The notes under the pieces: model-generated
What the model was told of the DNA's origin: nothing
The model's database searches: none
Seen by the model: the letters and a program-made list of their open reading frames with translations, nothing else
Shown here: piece by piece, positions 1 to 8,579 of the stretch
Layout of the letters: every line of letters starts with the position of its first letter
Numbering within the stretch: position 1 is the stretch's first letter
Made by a program: the position numbers and the translations under genes
Origin: Prevotellamassilia timonensis
GTDB lineage: Bacteria; Bacteroidota; Bacteroidia; Bacteroidales; Bacteroidaceae
Assembly: GCF_021531665.1 (NCBI RefSeq)
Contig: NZ_JADYUH010000002.1
Location: forward strand, 104,487 to 168,486
Direction: 5' to 3'
DNA: 64,000 nt

Positions 1-669
1 TTTTTCATAGGCTGGTGCCACCTCCGCAACGAGTTTCTCGAAGAGTGCGCGGTGTTCCGGTGAGACCGTAAAGTGGATGTGCACGGAGCCATCTTTTTGT
101 CGTGCGTAGAGCGCGCCTTCCACGAGGTGTTCCTCCACCGGTGTGCGCGCTCCTTCGGGATAGTTGTGGAATTTGAGGAGTCCTTTCGGCAGTGCGCCGT
201 AGTTGAGTCCCTCGCTGCCGAGCATGGCTTTCACGATGGGTTTGTATGCTCCTTCTGCGAGCAGAGCGTCGATGTCTTTTCCGTGAAGTCGGAGGCAGGC
301 ATCGTTGAGGTCTTGGAAGAACGCGGCGCTGTGGATTTTCTCGAAGAAAGTCTTTTCAAAGTCCGTTTGCGGCGCGTCATAGTCGGCATCGGCAAAGGCG
401 AACATGTTTTTGAACATGCGGCTTGCTGCGCCCGATGCGGGGACGAACTTCACGATGCGGTGGGAGGCGTCGTCGGTGTAGGCGTCCCAGGCTTTGAGAT
501 AGGCTTCGGCGTCAGTTTCCGAGGGTTGGAGGATGCCTTTTCCGATTCCTGCGGCTGCGTGGAGTCGGAGGAAGGGGAAGCCTTTTTGGAAACATTCAAG
601 TTGTTGGTGAAGTTTCTCTTCTGTTATGCCCTTTGCGGCGAGCAAGGCTTTGTCATTTTCGTTAATCAT
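1..669 (-). CDS. DUF4301 family protein, 5' part (runs off the left edge)
   Basis: I read 223 codons from an ATG at 669 to the window edge with no stop, so the 3' end is missing. The protein begins MINENDKALLAAKGITEEKL and contains IVKFVPASGAASRMFKNMF at about residues 73-91 and a GLNYGALPKGLLKFHNY stretch at about 155-171. These resemble the DUF4301 family of Bacteroidetes, usually about 500 residues; this is from memory of the family. Its biochemical function is not known to me. The PASGAASRMF segment is reminiscent of a nucleotide-binding loop of nucleotidyltransferases, which is inference only. There is no signal peptide. The gene stands alone, with a 1.1-kb repeat-rich gap behind its start. 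Confidence 0.8.
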   Translation of the reverse strand, partial: MINENDKALLAAKGITEEKLHQQLECFQKGFPFLRLHAAAGIGKGILQPSETDAEAYLKAWDAYTDDASHRIVKFVPASGAASRMFKNMFAFADADYDAPQTDFEKTFFEKIHSAAFFQDLNDACLRLHGKDIDALLAEGAYKPIVKAMLGSEGLNYGALPKGLLKFHNYPEGARTPVEEHLVEGALYARQKDGSVHIHFTVSPEHRALFEKLVAEVAPAYEK

Positions 670-714
670 GGCGGATGAGATTTAGGGGGTATTTTCGATT
701 GCGATTTGAGATCG

Positions 715-837
715 AGAGATTATTGTGCGCGGAAAATTTGTTGCGGAGCGCGGAAAGGTTGCTGCGGGGCTCGGAGGCGTCGCTGTGTGGCGCGGAGAAC
801 ACGCTTCTTGGCTCGGAGGCGTCGCTGCGGAGCGCGG
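715..837. repeat. 21-bp tandem array, about 6 units
   Basis: Units end in a GCGCGG or GCTCGG motif every 21 bp (for example aggcgtcgctgtgtggcgcg). The units are imperfect. Because 21 bp is seven codons, all frames stay open and give spurious heptad proteins on both strands. The array lies directly behind the start of the DUF4301 gene. Confidence 0.8.
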
Positions 838-1048
838 AGACGACAGGGATGTGGAAACGTTGTGTGGCGTTGCCGCATCTCTCCCGCAAAGTTAAGAATT
901 TCTGTTCATGTGGCTTATTCCTCGTCGTGCTTTTCTGAGAAATGCTCCTTTTTCTGTGTCTTTGGGGGCTTTGGACGCGGCTTTCTCTGTGCTCGTGGAG
1001 GTTTCCGAGCGCTACCGCTCAGTGGGCGGGGATGAGGGGGCAGTTTAA

Positions 1049-1208
1049 GTAATCCTCAAAAAATAACCTGCATCATCTTTGAAAACCTTTTCGGTCCATA
1101 TTTCCTCCCTCATCAGTCACATAGCTACGGCTATGCTCCTTCTTCGGGTGAAAATCTGACCTCGAAAATCTAATTCAAATCTGACGCAACTTATTATTTT
1201 CATATTAC
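1049..1208. mobile_element. MITE-like element, family A, copy 1 (160 bp)
   Basis: The element runs from GTAATCCTCAAAAAATAACC to TTATTTTCATATTAC, with GTAAT/ATTAC ends in inverted orientation. The central palindrome is CATAGC-TACG-GCTATG. Near-identical copies lie at 9875-10229 (interrupted) and 60480-60639. The element is too short to encode a transposase. It is followed by TTA; the left flank reads TTTAA, so the duplication is imperfect in this copy. Confidence 0.8.
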
Positions 1209-1379
1209 TTAGCGGATTGCCGGACATGCGGGGCTGTCAGATTTCAGAGCGTGTTTTGAGAATGGTGAACGTTCCTTGTTTCACAAATTCAGGAAGCCCT
1301 CGGAATGAAACCTGTGCCGAGCAAGCGTTCACCAATCGGTTCTCCGTTTTCGCCGCCTCCTCCGCGCTATGGAAAAAAC

Positions 1380-1697
1380 AGCGCTTTTGAGCCATTTTTC
1401 GGCGATTAGACATTAACATCTTTAACCTTCGGGAACATTTTCCGGCTCCCAATTTTGCCTACTCGGCGCATAGTTTTACTTAGGAGCGCACCTAATTAAA
1501 ATTAGAAGAAGGCAAATTAAAATTAGAAGAAGGCAAATTTTAACTGGGAGCGCTCCCAGAAGCCCGTTTTTAAAGGGAAAGTGACGAAAAAAGGGAGAAG
1601 CCGAGGCTTCTCCCATATCTCTATACAAATATAATGCATTTCGTCGCCAAAAGCAAGAACTGTTAAAACCGAAAAAGGGGCGTTGGGTGTGGAAAAG
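1380..1697 (-). repeat. Intergenic repeat family E, copy 1
   Basis: This unit of about 320 bp recurs inverted at 13902-14220, and partly at 48975-49205 and 63930-64000. Read on the minus strand it holds, in order, GTTTTAACAGTTCTTGCTTTTGGCGACG, a -7-like TATATTTG (1626-1633), a perfect hairpin (1593-1614), six T residues, short direct repeats (AATTAAAATTAGAAGAAGGC), the palindromic GGAGCGCTCC word, and a conserved tail GTTAAAGATGTTAATGTC. No ORF is conserved across copies. Confidence 0.75.
1587..1633 (-). promoter_or_regulatory. -7 box followed directly by hairpin and T-run (in repeat E1)
   Basis: On the minus strand TATATTTG (1633-1626) fits the Bacteroidetes -7 consensus TAnnTTTG. Twelve bases later a stem GGGAGAAGCC/GGCTTCTCCC (1614-1593) is followed by TTTTTT. 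The arrangement predicts a very short terminated transcript or an attenuated one. The same arrangement is kept at 13965-14011. Confidence 0.5.
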
Positions 1698-1807
1698 TTC
1701 CGTTTCGCTGCCTCTTTTCCTTGCTGTGGGAAGCACTCCCCGCGGTTTCGCTGTCTTCATTGGGGTTCTGCGGAGGGTGGCAGACGTTTGCAGCGAAAGG
1801 TTTGCGC

Positions 1808-2836
1808 TCAGAGGAGGTGCTGATAGGCTTCAATGGCGCGTTGTGCCGTCTTTTCCGCTTCCTCGAGCGGGAAGGGCAGTTCGCCGCCCGAAGCGTTGAG
1901 GTGACCTCCGCCGTTGAAGAACTCTTCCGCCATGCGGTTGCAGGGGAAATCATCGACCGAGCGGAGCGACACCCTCACCACGTCACGTTCCGTGTCTTCC
2001 CGCAGGGAAATGCTGAGTTTCATGCCTTTCACCTGCAGCGGCATGTTCACCAATCCTTCCGCGTCACCACGGATGAAGTGGAAGCGTTTCATTTCTTCGC
2101 GCGTCAGTGTGAAGACGGCTGCTTTGTTTTTGGCGAAGAACTGCAATTTTTCATAGAGCACGTATCCGGTCAGACGGATTCGGTCGGTGGAGAAGACGTG
2201 GAAGACGTTGCGATAGATTTTGTCTTTGTCAATTCCCTTGGTCAGGAGGAGGGCTATTATCTCATAGATTTCCGGGTCGGCAGAATTGTAGGTGAAGCCG
2301 CCCGTGTCGGTCATCATGCCTGTGTAGAGGCAGGTGGCGGCTGCCGCGGTCATTCCTTCGAATCCTCCGAGTTGGTGGATGAGTCGGAAGACAATCTCAC
2401 AGGTTGAAGACATTTTGGGAAATGAGACAACCATTTCCACGCCGTCTTGGTCCGGGTCGGGGTGATGGTCGATGATGATTCTCCGAGCCTTGGTTTGCTT
2501 CATGGCACCTTCCATTTCTTGAAGGCGGGAAAGGGTGTTGAAATCCAGACAGCAGATGAGGTTTGCCTCCTTCAGCGTGGCTGCGGCTTCGGCTTCGTGG
2601 TTCAGATGGAAACGAATGATGTGTGCCCCCGGCATCCAACGCAGAAAATCGGGGAAGGGCGTGGGCAGAATGACATCCACTTTTTTGCCAAGTCCTTTCA
2701 AATAGGCAGCCCACGCGAGCGATGACCCGACGGCATCACCGTCCGGTCCGCGATGAGCGGTGACCACGATGCGTTGACTCTCGCGCAGAATCTGCATGAG
2801 TTGAAAAAGTTCACGATGGTTGAGTAGGTCTTTCAT
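1808..2836 (-). CDS. DHH-family phosphoesterase (NrnA-like nanoRNase / pAp phosphatase)
   Basis: This 342-aa protein starts at the ATG at 2836 (MKDLLNHRELF); the open frame extends upstream but has no family sequence there. It carries the DHH/DHHA1 signature: HRGPDGDAVGS at residues 28-38, LDFN at 97-100, IIDHH at 121-125, GMMTDTGGF at about 173-181, and a C-terminal GGGHLNASGG (DHHA1) near residue 315. Family members degrade 2-5-nt RNA and dephosphorylate 3'-phosphoadenosine 5'-phosphate using Mn2+ held by these Asp and His residues. It is cytoplasmic. It lies 112 bp downstream of rpe on the same strand. Confidence 0.88.
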   Translation of the reverse strand: MKDLLNHRELFQLMQILRESQRIVVTAHRGPDGDAVGSSLAWAAYLKGLGKKVDVILPTPFPDFLRWMPGAHIIRFHLNHEAEAAATLKEANLICCLDFNTLSRLQEMEGAMKQTKARRIIIDHHPDPDQDGVEMVVSFPKMSSTCEIVFRLIHQLGGFEGMTAAAATCLYTGMMTDTGGFTYNSADPEIYEIIALLLTKGIDKDKIYRNVFHVFSTDRIRLTGYVLYEKLQFFAKNKAAVFTLTREEMKRFHFIRGDAEGLVNMPLQVKGMKLSISLREDTERDVVRVSLRSVDDFPCNRMAEEFFNGGGHLNASGGELPFPLEEAEKTAQRAIEAYQHLL

Positions 2837-2948
2837 GGGAGAGGGTGGGGCGATGCTGCCGCTTGGGCTTTTTTCTGTGTGCCGTCGGAGACGGCGGGAT
2901 GATGTCAAGAGTTGTTTTGTTGGAGTGGACTAAGACTTTGAAAAACTG

Positions 2949-3608
2949 TCACTTCACTGCGCCGACCTGTTTCAAAATTCTCACTTCTTCCACCGGGTCT
3001 GCGGCTTTGAAGACGGCAGAGCCGGCGACGAGCACGTCAGCCCCTGCTTCGACGAGTCGGGGGGCAGTCTCGCGGTTCACGCCTCCATCGATTTCAATCA
3101 GAGCGGTGGCGTTTTTTCGGTCAATCAGTTCGCGAAGTCGGCGAGTCTTGTCCACGCTGCTTTCAATGAATTTCTGTCCTCCGAAGCCCGGATTCACGGA
3201 CATCAGCATCACCAGGTCCAAATCACCAATGATTTCCTCCAGAGAGGAAACCGGTGTGTGGGGATTCAGCGTCACGCCCGCCATCATTCCTTCTGCCTTG
3301 ATTTGTTGGATGACACGGTGGAGATGGGTGCAGGCTTCATAGTGGACATTCATGACTTTCGCGCCGAGCGCCTTGACTTCTGCAATGAATTTCTCCGGCT
3401 GCACAATCATCAGATGCACGTCCAGCGGTTTGCGGGCGTGCTGAGCCATTGCCTGCATGACGGGAAAGCCGAAAGAGATGTTGGGAACGAAGACGCCGTC
3501 CATGACGTCCAGATGAAACCAGTCGCAGTCGCTTTCGTTCATCATGTTGAGGTCGCGTTGCAGATTGCCGAAGTCGGCGGAGAGAAGGGAGGGAGCGATG
3601 AGTGGCAT
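2949..3608 (-). CDS. rpe: Ribulose-phosphate 3-epimerase
   Basis: At 219 aa this has the normal family length. The TIM-barrel motifs are all present: IAPSLLSADFG at 4-14, FHLDVMDGVFVPN at 31-43, HLMI at 65-68, MSVNPGFGGQKF at 136-147, EIDGGVN at 172-178 and GADVLVAGSAVF at 189-200. Expected metal ligands and catalytic residues are H32, D34, H65 and D174. It interconverts ribulose-5-phosphate and xylulose-5-phosphate in the non-oxidative pentose phosphate pathway. It sits 50 bp downstream of the 602-aa gene and 112 bp upstream of the DHH gene, so co-transcription is likely. Confidence 0.97.
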   Translation of the reverse strand: MPLIAPSLLSADFGNLQRDLNMMNESDCDWFHLDVMDGVFVPNISFGFPVMQAMAQHARKPLDVHLMIVQPEKFIAEVKALGAKVMNVHYEACTHLHRVIQQIKAEGMMAGVTLNPHTPVSSLEEIIGDLDLVMLMSVNPGFGGQKFIESSVDKTRRLRELIDRKNATALIEIDGGVNRETAPRLVEAGADVLVAGSAVFKAADPVEEVRILKQVGAVK

Positions 3609-3658
3609 GAGGTTTGAGGATAAAAGTGTGTTTGTTTGGAAAGAGCGCGCGGAGGCGA

Positions 3659-5467
3659 TTAGTTTGATTTTGAGCCCTTCTTGTTCGTTTTCGGGCTTTC
3701 GGTTTTTGTGTCCAGGCGGAGCGTTTTCAAGAATTCAAGTTCTTGTTTTGCAAAATCAGCCATGTCTTCTTCCTGCAACATCTCTTTGAGCGTGCTTTCA
3801 GCGGTGAGGATGTCTCCAAAGTCAATCTCAAGTCTGACGTCCAGTTTTCTCAGGTGATTGAGAAATTCCGTGGAACTCTCCGGCACTTCGATGTCGTTCC
3901 ATTCGGCTTTTTGGATGGCTTCCTGCATTTGTTTTATGTAGTGCTGCACGAACCTGTTGGCTCGATAGTCTTTTGCCTGCACCAAACAGTCCACGAAGGC
4001 GCGCACATAGGTGTAGTTTGAGGAGGTGGCATTGACTGACAGATAGTAGTATGCCTTTTTGTAGATTCTCAGTTTCTGGTAGCAGAGTCCGAGGTAGTAG
4101 GCGGTCTTTTCATAGGTTCTGAACGCGTTGTTTTCTCTGTCGCGCTGCAATTCTTGGTTGATGAGGTTCCAGAGCAACTCGAGTTGGCGGATGGCGTCAA
4201 AATATCTCTCTTCGCGGATGAAGCGCAAGCCCCAGTACATGTGGTATGCCTCGTCGGGGTTTTCAATCTCAATGAGAACTTTTTCCGAGTCCGTCAATTC
4301 GTTGATTCGGTTGGCTTGGACTTTGTCACAGGCTTCTCCGTACATATACTTGAACTCAGCCCTTGCACAGGCGCTGTTTCTGGTTTCCAGACACATGAGC
4401 ATGCTCTGACCAACAATCATTTCTTTTTCTTCAAGTGCTGAAATGCTGTCGGTGTGGTCCGGCGTGTCCTCTTCGAGCGAATAGGTCACTCTCACGTAGT
4501 TCGCCTCTACCGTTTTTTTCTCACAGCGCAAATTGATGAACATCTCGCGCTTGGTGATGGGGTCTTTGTCTTTGAGGAAGGGAGGAACATATTCCAAGAT
4601 GAGGCTCACTCGCTTTCCCTCTTCTGCTTCGCGCATGTTTTCAAGGAACGGGTAGTTTCGAATGGGCTTGTCCTTCTCAGCCACGACGCTCAGTTCGTTG
4701 TTCTCGTCAATGCGTGTGAGTCTCAGGAGTTTCGCGCCTCGCAAGAGTTCAAGTTGGCGCATCCATTCTTTCAGCGTGATGGGAGTACATCCGTATTCCT
4801 CACGCTTGAGTTTCAACTCTTTTTGGCAGTGAAAAAGTTCCTGCTCTGCCAACACCACGCTGATGCGTCTGTCGGTGTGGTATTGATACTCCAAATCAAG
4901 AACTTCCTTGCCTTGGATGTATTGTTTGTAGCGTTCAAACTCAATGATGAAGCGCTGCTTCTGTGCGAAGACCATGCAGAAGAGTTGGTCGAGGGTCATG
5001 TCAAAACTCTCGTTGAGCACATCGAAGAGCAGATTGGCGCCGAGCGACACTCGGAGAGTCGTCTCGTCTTCCGAGAAAGAGTAGGTGACGGTCAGCGTGG
5101 AGTACATAATGTTGCTCTCGTTGCAACTTGTGCGGAGAATGTCAATATATTCCGCCTCCACTTTATAGAAGTGGGGGAGAGTGAAGCGCAGGATGCGATG
5201 CTCTTTGCAATAGTGAATCATGAAGAGAAGGTTCTGGAAATGAATGACGAAGATGACGAAGCCGTCTTCCTCTTCTTTCTCCTCCCACGTGCAACTGAGT
5301 TTTCTCAGCGCCACTCTGATGTAGTCTTTTTCATCTTCATACACTTCTTGGGGCTGCGCCTGCGGCTCCTCCCTTTTTATTCCTTGTTCTAATTCAGCCT
5401 CCCGCTTAGCGAACTCGTCCACTAATCTGGAAAACCTTTTGACTCTCTTGTAAATCTTTAAAAGCAT
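3659..5467 (-). CDS. Conserved hypothetical protein, 602 aa, TPR-like C-terminal half
   Basis: I do not recognise a named family. The N-terminus (MLLKIYKRVKRFSRLVDEF) has no signal peptide and is followed by a charged Glu/Gln segment. Residues about 45-130 read as a beta-rich domain (DYIRVALRKLSCTWEEKEEE). The region from about residue 440 (YWGLRFIREERYFDAIRQLE to CYQKLRIYKKAYYYLSV) looks like two or three TPR-type helical pairs, so a scaffold or chaperone-like role is possible but unproven. The C-terminus is lysine/serine rich. It is transcribed from a predicted minus-strand promoter at 5489-5496, divergent from the AlkD gene. Confidence 0.8.
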   Translation of the reverse strand: MLLKIYKRVKRFSRLVDEFAKREAELEQGIKREEPQAQPQEVYEDEKDYIRVALRKLSCTWEEKEEEDGFVIFVIHFQNLLFMIHYCKEHRILRFTLPHFYKVEAEYIDILRTSCNESNIMYSTLTVTYSFSEDETTLRVSLGANLLFDVLNESFDMTLDQLFCMVFAQKQRFIIEFERYKQYIQGKEVLDLEYQYHTDRRISVVLAEQELFHCQKELKLKREEYGCTPITLKEWMRQLELLRGAKLLRLTRIDENNELSVVAEKDKPIRNYPFLENMREAEEGKRVSLILEYVPPFLKDKDPITKREMFINLRCEKKTVEANYVRVTYSLEEDTPDHTDSISALEEKEMIVGQSMLMCLETRNSACARAEFKYMYGEACDKVQANRINELTDSEKVLIEIENPDEAYHMYWGLRFIREERYFDAIRQLELLWNLINQELQRDRENNAFRTYEKTAYYLGLCYQKLRIYKKAYYYLSVNATSSNYTYVRAFVDCLVQAKDYRANRFVQHYIKQMQEAIQKAEWNDIEVPESSTEFLNHLRKLDVRLEIDFGDILTAESTLKEMLQEEDMADFAKQELEFLKTLRLDTKTESPKTNKKGSKSN

Positions 5468-5488
5468 AGTTTCCTAATTTTGATTCCG

Positions 5489-5496
5489 CAAAAGTA
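5489..5496 (-). promoter_or_regulatory. -7 box for the 602-aa gene
   Basis: TACTTTTG on the minus strand matches TAnnTTTG and lies 22 bases before the ATG. No clear -33 TTTG was found at the right spacing. Confidence 0.45.
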
Positions 5497-5527
5497 CGAA
5501 ATTTTCTCCGATACGCTTAACTTGCAG

Positions 5528-5535
5528 TATATTTG
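5528..5535 (+). promoter_or_regulatory. -7 box for the AlkD-like gene
   Basis: TATATTTG lies 54 bases before the ATG at 5590. A TTTT at 5502-5505 could act as a weak -33 element. It is divergent from the box at 5489-5496, giving a compact bidirectional promoter region. Confidence 0.45.
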
Positions 5536-5589
5536 CAGTTCGTAAGTATTAAACTGTTTTGCTTCTAAGGCGTTTTTCCTTAATAATAT

Positions 5590-6402
5590 ATGAGTAAATC
5601 CGATTTTTCTTTCACTGCGTGCGACATTCTGGAGACTTTGGAATCGCTGAGCGACGAGCGGCAGCGACGCGTTTTGATGCGCTTCTTCAAGACCGGCGTC
5701 GGCGACTACGGCGAAGGCGACGAGTTTCTCGGACTTCGCGTGCCGCAGGTGCGTCTTGTCGTTCGCGAAGCACGCCTCAAAGTGTCGTTTGAGGAAATTG
5801 AGAAGTTGCTTGACTCGGCTTGGCACGAAGCACGACTCTGTGGCTTGCTCCTTTTGGTCGAAGAAATGAAAGCCGCACTGCCCTCGCCGAAAAGAGACGC
5901 CGAAGAAACAGCACGACGACGTGAAAAAATCGTCCGTTTCTATCTTGCACACACTCGCGCCGCCAACAACTGGGATTTGGTGGACCTGTCAGCCCCTAAA
6001 ATCCTGGGACAGTGGCTTCTGACACCTGCGCCGGGCGGGCTGCGTCCGGAGAGAAGCGTGCTCGACAAACTGGCTGGGAGCGAAAATCTTTGGGAACAAC
6101 GCATCGCCATCGTCTCAACTTGGAAAATCATTCGTGAAGGCGAATTCAACGACACGCTGAGACTGGCAGAAACTCTTCTGGAACATCCGCACGACCTGAT
6201 GCACAAAGCCGTCGGCTGGATGCTTCGGGAAGTCGGAAAGAAATCTCTGCCCGTGCTCCGAGAGTTCTTGGAAAAACATTCCGCAAGGATGAATCGCACC
6301 TCGCTGCGCTATGCAATCGAACGCATGAGTGAAGCGGAGAGAAAACATTGGCTGGAAAAAGACAAACGCACAAAGAGAAATACACAGAAGGCTGAAGCCT
6401 AA
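5590..6402 (+). CDS. DNA alkylation repair protein, AlkD-like (HEAT repeats)
   Basis: At 270 aa this resembles the AlkD family of all-helical DNA glycosylases. Recognisable stretches are RRVLMRFFKTGVGDYGEGDEFLGLRVPQVR at about 20-50, SAWHEARLCGLLLLVEE at about 78-94, NNWDLVDLSAPKILG at about 130-144, and DLMHKAVGWMLREVGK at about 202-217. Family members excise positively charged bases such as 3-methyladenine and 7-methylguanine without base flipping. The NNWDLVD segment carries the acidic and aromatic residues expected near the lesion. It is followed 24 bp later by the S9 peptidase gene on the same strand. Confidence 0.9.
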   Translation: MSKSDFSFTACDILETLESLSDERQRRVLMRFFKTGVGDYGEGDEFLGLRVPQVRLVVREARLKVSFEEIEKLLDSAWHEARLCGLLLLVEEMKAALPSPKRDAEETARRREKIVRFYLAHTRAANNWDLVDLSAPKILGQWLLTPAPGGLRPERSVLDKLAGSENLWEQRIAIVSTWKIIREGEFNDTLRLAETLLEHPHDLMHKAVGWMLREVGKKSLPVLREFLEKHSARMNRTSLRYAIERMSEAERKHWLEKDKRTKRNTQKAEA

Positions 6403-6426
6403 CTTCTTATAAACGCTTATCAAGAA

Positions 6427-8256
6427 ATGAAGAAAATAGAATTAGAAGATTTCTTTCGTAACTCGGAAAGAACCGCCTACCAACTTTCGCCCGACGGCAC
6501 TTTGATTTCCTACATGGCTCCCTACGAAAACCGAATGAACGTTTTCGTCAGGCGAGTCGGAGAAAAGGACGACGCCTCAGTGCGTCTCACCAGCGAAACG
6601 GAACGTAGCGTCAGTGGCTACATGTGGGCAGAAAACGACCGCATCCTTTTCATGAAAGACGTCGGAGGAGATGAAAACTTTCGTCTCTTCGGAATCCGTC
6701 CCGACGGAACAGACCTCCGTTCCTACACTGATTTTGAGGGAGTTCGCACCGTCTTGATTGATGACCTCGAAGAGCAACCCGGTTTTGTTCTCATCGGCCT
6801 GAATCGCCGCAACCCGGAGGTTTTTGACCCCTATCGCTTGAACACGGAGACCGGAGAATTGACGATGCTGGCGGAAAACCCGGGAAACATTCAAGGTTGG
6901 ATGACTGACCATCAGGGACGCTTGCGCGTCGCCACCGCCATCGTTGATGGAGTGAATACGCAAATCCTCTATCGCGACAGCGAGGAAGAAGCGTTCCGCG
7001 AGGTCTTGACCACGAACTTCAAAGAGGTCGTCAGTTTCATGGAATTCACTCCCGACGACAAGGAAGTCTTTGCCGCGACGAACCTCCATCGAGACAAAAT
7101 GGCACTCGTTCGAATGAATCCGGCAAACTGCGAAGAACTGGAGTTGCTCTATGAAGATGAAAACTATGACGTGGCAAGCATCTCCTATTCTCGAAAAAGG
7201 AAAAAACTCCTCGGCGTCTATTGCACGGGACACAAAGAGCCTGTCCGACACTTCTTTGACGAAGAGGAGCGAGCCTTCCGCGAGAAAATCAAAAATCATT
7301 TCCCTGACCGACGCTACGGCATCGCTGACACGGACAAAGAGGAAAAAACTTATCTCATTTATGCCGGCAGTGACAGAACACGCGGAGCCTACTACTACTA
7401 TCGCGCTGATACTGACGAATTGACGCACATTGCTGACCTTGCGCCATGGATTCTCGAGGAGGACATGAACGAAATGTTCCCCGTTTCCTACACCACTCGC
7501 GACGGACTGAAAATTGAGGCATATCTTTCCCTGCCCCACCACTTGACGCCGGAGACTGCCCGCGCTCTTCCGGTCGTTGTGAATCCCCACGGCGGACCTT
7601 GGGCGCGAGACACTTGGGGCTTTTCTTCGGAGGTTCAATTCCTCTGCAACCGAGGCTACGCTGTCTTTCAAATGAACTTCCGTGGCTCGACCGGCTATGG
7701 GCGCCGCTTCCTGGAGGCTTCCTACAAGCAGTGGGGGCTTGCCATGCAGGACGACATCACAGACGGAGTGAACTTCTTGATTGAAAAGGGAATTGCCGAC
7801 GCCAAACGAATCGCCATCTACGGTGGAAGTTATGGTGGCTATGCCGTACTAGCCGGGCTGACGCTGACGCCGGACCTTTACTGTTGCGGGGTGGATTACG
7901 TGGGTGTGTCCAACCTCTTCACTTTCCTTCAGACCATTCCGCCTTACTGGCGTCCGCTTTTGGAGATGATGCACGAACAAATCGGCGATCCCGAGAAGGA
8001 CAAGGAGCAACTTGCTGCCACCTCACCGGCACTTCATGCCGACCAAATCAAAGTTCCGCTTTTCATCGCGCAAGGAGCGAACGACCCACGCGTGGCGAAA
8101 GCGGAAAGTGACCAAATGGTGGAGGCTTTGAGAAAACGAGGAGTGGAGGTGGAGTATATGGTCAAGGAAAACGAAGGGCACGGTTTCGCCAACCAGGAAA
8201 ATCGTTTTGACTTCTATCGCGCCATGGAGGAGTTCTTGGCTAAAAATCTGGCGTGA
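6427..8256 (+). CDS. S9 family serine peptidase (prolyl oligopeptidase-like)
   Basis: This 609-aa protein has an N-terminal beta-propeller-like part (about 1-340) and a C-terminal alpha/beta-hydrolase domain. The nucleophile motif GGSYGGYA puts the catalytic serine at S468. The acid is D553 in GANDPRV and the histidine is H585 in NEGHGF. PHGGPWARD at about 388-396 forms the expected oxyanion region. No signal peptide is visible (MKKIELEDFFRNS), so it is probably cytoplasmic and acts on short peptides, as acyl-aminoacyl peptidases do. A strong hairpin at 8297-8336 closes the transcript. Confidence 0.93.
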   Translation: MKKIELEDFFRNSERTAYQLSPDGTLISYMAPYENRMNVFVRRVGEKDDASVRLTSETERSVSGYMWAENDRILFMKDVGGDENFRLFGIRPDGTDLRSYTDFEGVRTVLIDDLEEQPGFVLIGLNRRNPEVFDPYRLNTETGELTMLAENPGNIQGWMTDHQGRLRVATAIVDGVNTQILYRDSEEEAFREVLTTNFKEVVSFMEFTPDDKEVFAATNLHRDKMALVRMNPANCEELELLYEDENYDVASISYSRKRKKLLGVYCTGHKEPVRHFFDEEERAFREKIKNHFPDRRYGIADTDKEEKTYLIYAGSDRTRGAYYYYRADTDELTHIADLAPWILEEDMNEMFPVSYTTRDGLKIEAYLSLPHHLTPETARALPVVVNPHGGPWARDTWGFSSEVQFLCNRGYAVFQMNFRGSTGYGRRFLEASYKQWGLAMQDDITDGVNFLIEKGIADAKRIAIYGGSYGGYAVLAGLTLTPDLYCCGVDYVGVSNLFTFLQTIPPYWRPLLEMMHEQIGDPEKDKEQLAATSPALHADQIKVPLFIAQGANDPRVAKAESDQMVEALRKRGVEVEYMVKENEGHGFANQENRFDFYRAMEEFLAKNLA

Positions 8257-8296
8257 TTTCCTCTTTGTGGCTGATTCATACTCGCCCGATTCCCCG

Positions 8297-8336
8297 AAAA
8301 AATATTGTGCGCCAGTCATGGCGCACAATATTTTTT
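8297..8336. terminator. Perfect 17-bp hairpin, bidirectional terminator
   Basis: Arms 8297-8313 (AAAAAATATTGTGCGCC) and 8320-8336 are exact reverse complements around the loop AGTCAT. The A-run and T-run at the ends give a U-tract in either direction. It can end the S9 peptidase transcript from the left and the purT transcript from the right. Confidence 0.8.
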
Positions 8337-8440
8337 ATTCTCAAGGCTTAAGTCTTTAAAATTTAGGGGCGAAGGCCCTCAGTTTGGTAAAACACCTTGA
8401 CAATAAAAGATTCTGTTCTGGAAAATTCTGCCTCACTTTG

Positions 8441-8535
8441 CCTTTGTCGTCGGCTTGTTTCCCTTTGTCGTCGGCTTGTTTACCTTTGTCGTCGGCTTGT
8501 TTCCCTTTGTCATCGGTTTGTTTCCCTTTGTTTCC
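8441..8535. repeat. 21-bp tandem array, 4.5 units
   Basis: Four units based on CCTTTGTCGTCGGCTTGTTT plus one base, then a partial unit. It lies between the terminator and the 3' end of purT. The rest of 8257-8579 shows no gene. Confidence 0.85.
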
Positions 8536-8579
8536 CGGGAAGCCTGTTTTGTTCTTGCGGCGCGTGATTTTTTCGTGCC